This document shows, piece after piece, positions 61,701-64,000 of a stretch of 64,000 bases of DNA. The notes under the pieces were generated by a model. The model had not been told where the DNA came from, made no database searches, and saw nothing but the letters and a program-made list of their open reading frames with translations. Each line of letters opens with the position of its first letter. The first letter of the stretch is position 1. The position numbers were made by a program, and so were the translations under genes. The DNA lies in contig OX336349.1 of the NCBI GenBank assembly GCA_946902875.1, forward strand, positions 11,679,891 through 11,743,890, in the 5' to 3' direction. Origin of the DNA: Nematopogon swammerdamellus. Its lineage: Eukaryota > Arthropoda > Insecta > Lepidoptera > Adelidae.

Positions 61701-64000
61701 TTTTCATTTTAATCAATCTATGCGCGCTCTAAGCGACCAGACCACGGCGGTGCGGAGGAGGCAGGGCGGCGCAGCGGGCCCGCCGCCGGCCGGCCGGGTG
61801 GAATGTTCGCTATAGCACCGCACCGCACCGCGCTGTTGCGCCCCCGCGCCGCCCCGTGTCGGCATCGCACGCTCCCATCAAAGGAGACGCCGCCCGGTGG
61901 CGGCATCGCGCGCTGCTATCAAAGGAGACGCCGCCCGGTGGCGGCATCGCGCGCTGCTATCAAAGGAGACGCAGGCGCGGCGGGCGGCGCGCCGCGCTGC
62001 CTGTGGGGTGCGGCGACCGACCTGCATTGCGTCAGTCCAGCCAGTCACGTGGCGCGGAAGATCAATGTGTGTCAGTCGGTCAGTATGTCAAGGGCGGCCG
62101 ACCGTGTTGACGTATTTTTGGTAATTCGATTCGTAAATTGAATTAGTGAAAGTTTCGCGCTCGTGTTTAACAATACGTACCTACCACAGGTTAAAGTGTT
62201 TGTTAAATGTTCCATTCACGAATAGCGAATATGTGGATATGTTGCTCGCGTATGGAGCAGCAAACGGAAATGGGCTTCAAACGCATTTATCGTGAAAGAT
62301 TGCCGGTGCTGGCTGAAGTAATTGTGCGTGCATTGTACTGTTTACGGGAGCATGAATCTAGACCCGCTACTGCATCGCCCGGGTCTCGTCATAATGCATC
62401 GAGCTGCAAGGAGATCACGTAGAAAACCTTCACATCATTTGAGGTATGTAGATAATCATTTACTTTTTACTGGCTACATACTACGTCTTATGAAATCTAT
62501 GATTGATTATGAGCGCCGCGCGCGCCCCGCGCCCGCGCATCTCACGCCTCGCGATCGGGAAACGCGCGCCTCGCGCCGAGTTCCTCGCATAGCCCTACGC
62601 GGCCGTGCACAAGCATAGAGCGCGCTCACACTATCGTATGCATTTACTTTGTTAGAAAATGGCAAAATTGGAAATAATTGAGATAAAAAAAATTTCTTTC
62701 GTCACTGCACTTTACACACGATACATATCACGATCCTTCGATATTCCACATCACACTTTGGACACCCTGTATACTGTGTGGGGCCTGTATTTAAAAAGAA
62801 TAACCCCACTGCATCTCTCCCCGTGCATGTCGTAAAAAGCGACTAAGGAATAAGGACGAGATGCCGTGCTAAAGGGCGACAGGGTAGATACCTCTCACCT
62901 TGGCACGGTCCTTCAACCGAGTCAGGCAGTGGGTGGGTCTTTGAGCCTTACTTCTGCTTGAGGATTTTCTTGTCCCAATACTTTGCTAAACGCGGTGGTC
63001 GGTGTTGTGCTGTGATGTAGTTCTTGCAGCACAACACCAATTACTTTGCTTACCCCGATTGTCGGGATACAGCGTGTGGTATGTATGTATGTATGTACTA
63101 ATTCCAAAAGAGATTGGTGGTAATTTTTCACGAAATAGAATAGAATTGACATTCCTTATTGCAAACCTTAGTTAACTACACACCAATAATAATATAAAAA
63201 GAAAACATAGGTACACATAGAACTTAGTTAGACTAATAGAAGTTAGACATGAACAATAGAAAGGTTGATTATAAGAAATCTCTGTAAGGGATAAGACCCC
63301 CTTATACTTCATTTGAATTAATGTCATGCTTGTTTTTGTAAAATGTTTTTGAAGCAATTACATAAGTATTTTTAAGTAACAATAACAGTGAGAGTTCCAT
63401 AAAAAAAAAAGTATTAAATGTAAAACAATATGAAGAGTTGATGTTTAAACTTGGTGGTGAACCATGACAGCCTGCCTTGACGAAATTCCATTTTGAGACC
63501 AACTCTATTGAAGCAGTTACCAGATAATTTATTTTGTAAACTTCCAGGTGTCTAGCAAGGTGAAAGATCACATAACCAGAAATCTCTCAAAATGCAAAGA
63601 GACACGTTGCTACATAACATATCTGAGAGCTTTACAAAACCTTAGAAGGGCAGACACTGTTAATATTCTAATTGATTACACCCAGAAAGGTCAGAGAAGC
63701 GTTGCAGTTATGGCCCTCAAGGCTCTAAGAGCAATGCCAAGGCGGCACTGGACGAAGGAAGTTTTGGTGTTGTGTCGGAAAGTGTTTTACCAGTTAGAGA
63801 ATCACTACGATTCTAGCGCACGGACACTGGCAGTGGATATAATTCTGGAAGCGGGACCGAAGCGTTATGAACTGACAGATCTAGTCGAATTCTTGGCTTC
63901 CGACGATAAAGACTTTGAGGTGAAGCAATTCCTGCTGCAACGTTTGCAGATGATCAGCGCCAAGTGCGAAAAGCTGAGGAAAAGCGTTGAATACATAATG
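55479..64000 (+). CDS. Mttp: Microsomal triglyceride transfer protein large subunit, 5' part (8 exons, runs off window)
   Basis: In animals this ER-lumen protein, partnered with protein disulfide isomerase, loads lipid onto apoB-type lipoproteins (apolipophorin in insects). It belongs to the large lipid transfer protein/vitellogenin superfamily. Exons 55479-55736, 56039-56239, 56670-56762, 57920-58276, 59803-59963, 60811-60955, 61374-61511 and 63548 to the window end join in phase to about 602 codons of an expected ~880. A signal peptide (MTSKVVAVLVNTLLLCNGFV) precedes the N-terminal beta-barrel (LFQSPLTYSVDSTILLN, KKGLASVFQ). The alpha-helical domain follows (LQQLCDIVGYTQTYAAHQAA, TRCYITYLRALQNLRRADTV, AVMALKALRAMP). 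The start is the first ATG before the signal peptide. Splice sites are GT-AG and no exon is broken. Introns carry MITEs and SINEs. Confidence 0.93.
56039..56239 (+). CDS. Mttp: MTP exon 2
   Basis: VQSPKLHVRSKAAPHEGFIE, then FFLEWKDGIIGRVYID and YKKGLASVFQ. 67 codons; acceptor ATGTAG, donor GTATGT. Confidence 0.93.
56670..56762 (+). CDS. Mttp: MTP exon 3
   Basis: ILDQDNVETDVSGKCDTSYH, then SMSATTIRKWK. 31 codons; it contains the conserved DVSGKC turn. Acceptor TTTCAG, donor GTAACT. Confidence 0.92.
57020..57081. repeat. Perfect 28-bp stem hairpin in MTP intron 3
   Basis: The arm 57020-57047 (AATTTTATTATCAACTTTCC, then ATCCTATG) is exactly complementary to 57054-57081 around a 6-nt loop. Confidence 0.9.
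57163..57640. mobile_element. MITE with ~50-bp inverted ends, MTP intron 3
   Basis: AGGTCTTTTAAAATTAGTTC and GTACGCTAAGGGGGGGTTCT on the left (57163-57210) are mirrored at 57585-57640, where the G/C run has grown to about 15. Both sides abut TA, suggesting a TA target duplication as in Tc1/mariner-type elements. Confidence 0.8.
57920..58276 (+). CDS. Mttp: MTP exon 4
   Basis: KNCIHDEIVTKSTKNILSTV through LKLIIVNDDTKEASHN, 119 codons, the rest of the beta-barrel and the start of the helical domain. Acceptor TTCTAG, donor GTGAGT. Confidence 0.92.
58277..58832. other. MTP intron 4, first part, nothing recognised
   Basis: No feature seen before the family A repeat. Confidence 0.4.
58833..59160 (+). 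mobile_element. Repeat family A, near full-length copy in MTP intron 4
   Basis: It runs from GTACCGTGTGGGGCCGGTAC through GTGGTCGGTGTTGTGCTGTA to TTTTCGGGATTCAGCGTGTG. Confidence 0.82.
59161..59802. other. MTP intron 4, last part, nothing recognised
   Basis: A+T-rich; it ends at the acceptor CTTTGCAG. Confidence 0.4.
59803..59963 (+). CDS. Mttp: MTP exon 5
   Basis: LGDVIKYNRDFLKADNLGTA, then EIVKALKGVKNKEI, the start of the helical repeats. Donor GTAAGT; two bases (CT) carry into exon 6. Confidence 0.92.
59964..60810. other. MTP intron 5
   Basis: 60020-60125 resembles the tail of the LINE at 13146-13560 (ATTATGAGTGTGGAAGAGGC, then TATG repeats). A (GTT)n run lies near 60520. Otherwise unassigned. 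Confidence 0.4.
60811..60955 (+). CDS. Mttp: MTP exon 6
   Basis: QQLCDIVGYTQTYAAHQAAK, then ERYLWALSIGPRPH, the helical domain. Acceptor TTTCAG, donor GTAAGT. Confidence 0.93.
60956..61373. other. MTP intron 6, nothing recognised
   Basis: 61190-61320 is CpG-rich (CGGCGATGCGCGGCATCGCC, CGCGCCGCTCCGCTG) and may be repeat-derived; no frame is supported. Confidence 0.35.
61374..61511 (+). CDS. Mttp: MTP exon 7
   Basis: EKVILDVLKMSDDGKLSQQI, then NFVESRGDISSDL, 46 codons. Acceptor TTTCAG, donor GTGAGT. Confidence 0.93.
61575..62773. mobile_element. 1.2-kb element with ACAGGGTGTCC ends and GC-rich interior
   Basis: TATACAGGGTGTCC (61575-61588) mirrors GGACACCCTGTATA (62760-62773). The interior includes a CpG-rich block (61740-62110) with a 41-bp tandem repeat at 61865-61975 (TCAAAGGAGACGCCGCCCGG) and CGCG-rich text at 62515-62620. 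No transposase frame is evident. It lies in MTP intron 7. Confidence 0.72.
62774..63105 (+). mobile_element. Repeat family A, near full-length copy in MTP intron 7
   Basis: It abuts the previous element directly. It runs from CTGTGTGGGGCCTGTATTTA to GATTGTCGGGATACAGCGTG and a (TATG)n tail. Confidence 0.82.
63106..63547. other. MTP intron 7, last part, nothing recognised
   Basis: A+T-rich; it ends at the acceptor AACTTCCAG. Confidence 0.4.
63548..64000 (+). CDS. Mttp: MTP exon 8 (continues beyond window)
   Basis: 151 codons from VSSKVKDHITRNLSKCKETR through EVLVLCRKVFYQLENHYDSS to KLRKSVEYIM at the window edge, all in the helical domain. The frame is open to the end, so the exon is longer. 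Confidence 0.92.
   Translation, partial: MSSKVKDHITRNLSKCKETRCYITYLRALQNLRRADTVNILIDYTQKGQRSVAVMALKALRAMPRRHWTKEVLVLCRKVFYQLENHYDSSARTLAVDIILEAGPKRYELTDLVEFLASDDKDFEVKQFLLQRLQMISAKCEKLRKSVEYIM

Noticed and set aside
61803..62141. Ala/Arg-rich frames of 75-112 codons in MTP intron 7
   Set aside because: They are GC-rich repeat cargo. Three frames are open at once and none has conserved features.

Overview
This is a eukaryotic nuclear window, almost certainly from an insect and most likely a lepidopteran. It is A+T-rich. Short GT-AG exons float in long introns packed with non-LTR retrotransposons, tRNA-derived SINEs, MITEs and a piggyBac remnant. A short TTAGG-type telomeric motif is also present. 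Species and repeat family names cannot be fixed from sequence alone.

Three conserved genes can be assembled exon by exon, with reading phase preserved at every junction. (1) HACL1, 2-hydroxyacyl-CoA lyase, minus strand, 11 coding exons between 32422 and 10951. It encodes 568 residues with intact thiamine-diphosphate motifs and a canonical C-terminal SKL peroxisomal signal. (2) CacyBP/SIP, plus strand, 5 coding exons between 34244 and 46618, encoding 234 residues. It is divergent from HACL1, with about 1.8 kb between the two start codons. (3) The 5' part of the microsomal triglyceride transfer protein large subunit (MTP), plus strand, 8 exons from 55479 to the window edge, about 602 residues. 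A fourth gene, minus strand 51375-48748, is one long open frame. It encodes a secreted or membrane, extremely Arg/Ser/Glu/Thr-rich protein of about 875 residues with an upstream TATA box. I do not recognise its family.

Layout: 1-6 kb holds copies of one jockey-like LINE, including two facing each other in opposite orientation, and a 102-bp tandem repeat. 6-10 kb is hairpin-rich repeat sequence. 10.8-32.4 kb is HACL1 with repeat-filled introns. 32.4-34.2 kb is the shared upstream region. 34.2-46.6 kb is CacyBP. Its last intron (8.3 kb) contains a foldback-like element of inverted minisatellite arrays at 40.5-42.1 kb and an R2-type retrotransposon with an uninterrupted 941-codon frame at 43.4-46.4 kb. 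47-51.5 kb holds the Arg-rich gene. 52-55 kb is nested SINEs. 55.5-64 kb is MTP.

The host genes do not form one pathway. HACL1 (peroxisomal fatty acid alpha-oxidation) and MTP (lipoprotein lipid loading) are both lipid-related, while CacyBP is a ubiquitin-ligase adaptor. The most unusual content is the Arg-rich gene, the foldback array and the layered repeat nesting. All calls come from reading and manual translation; no database search was run.
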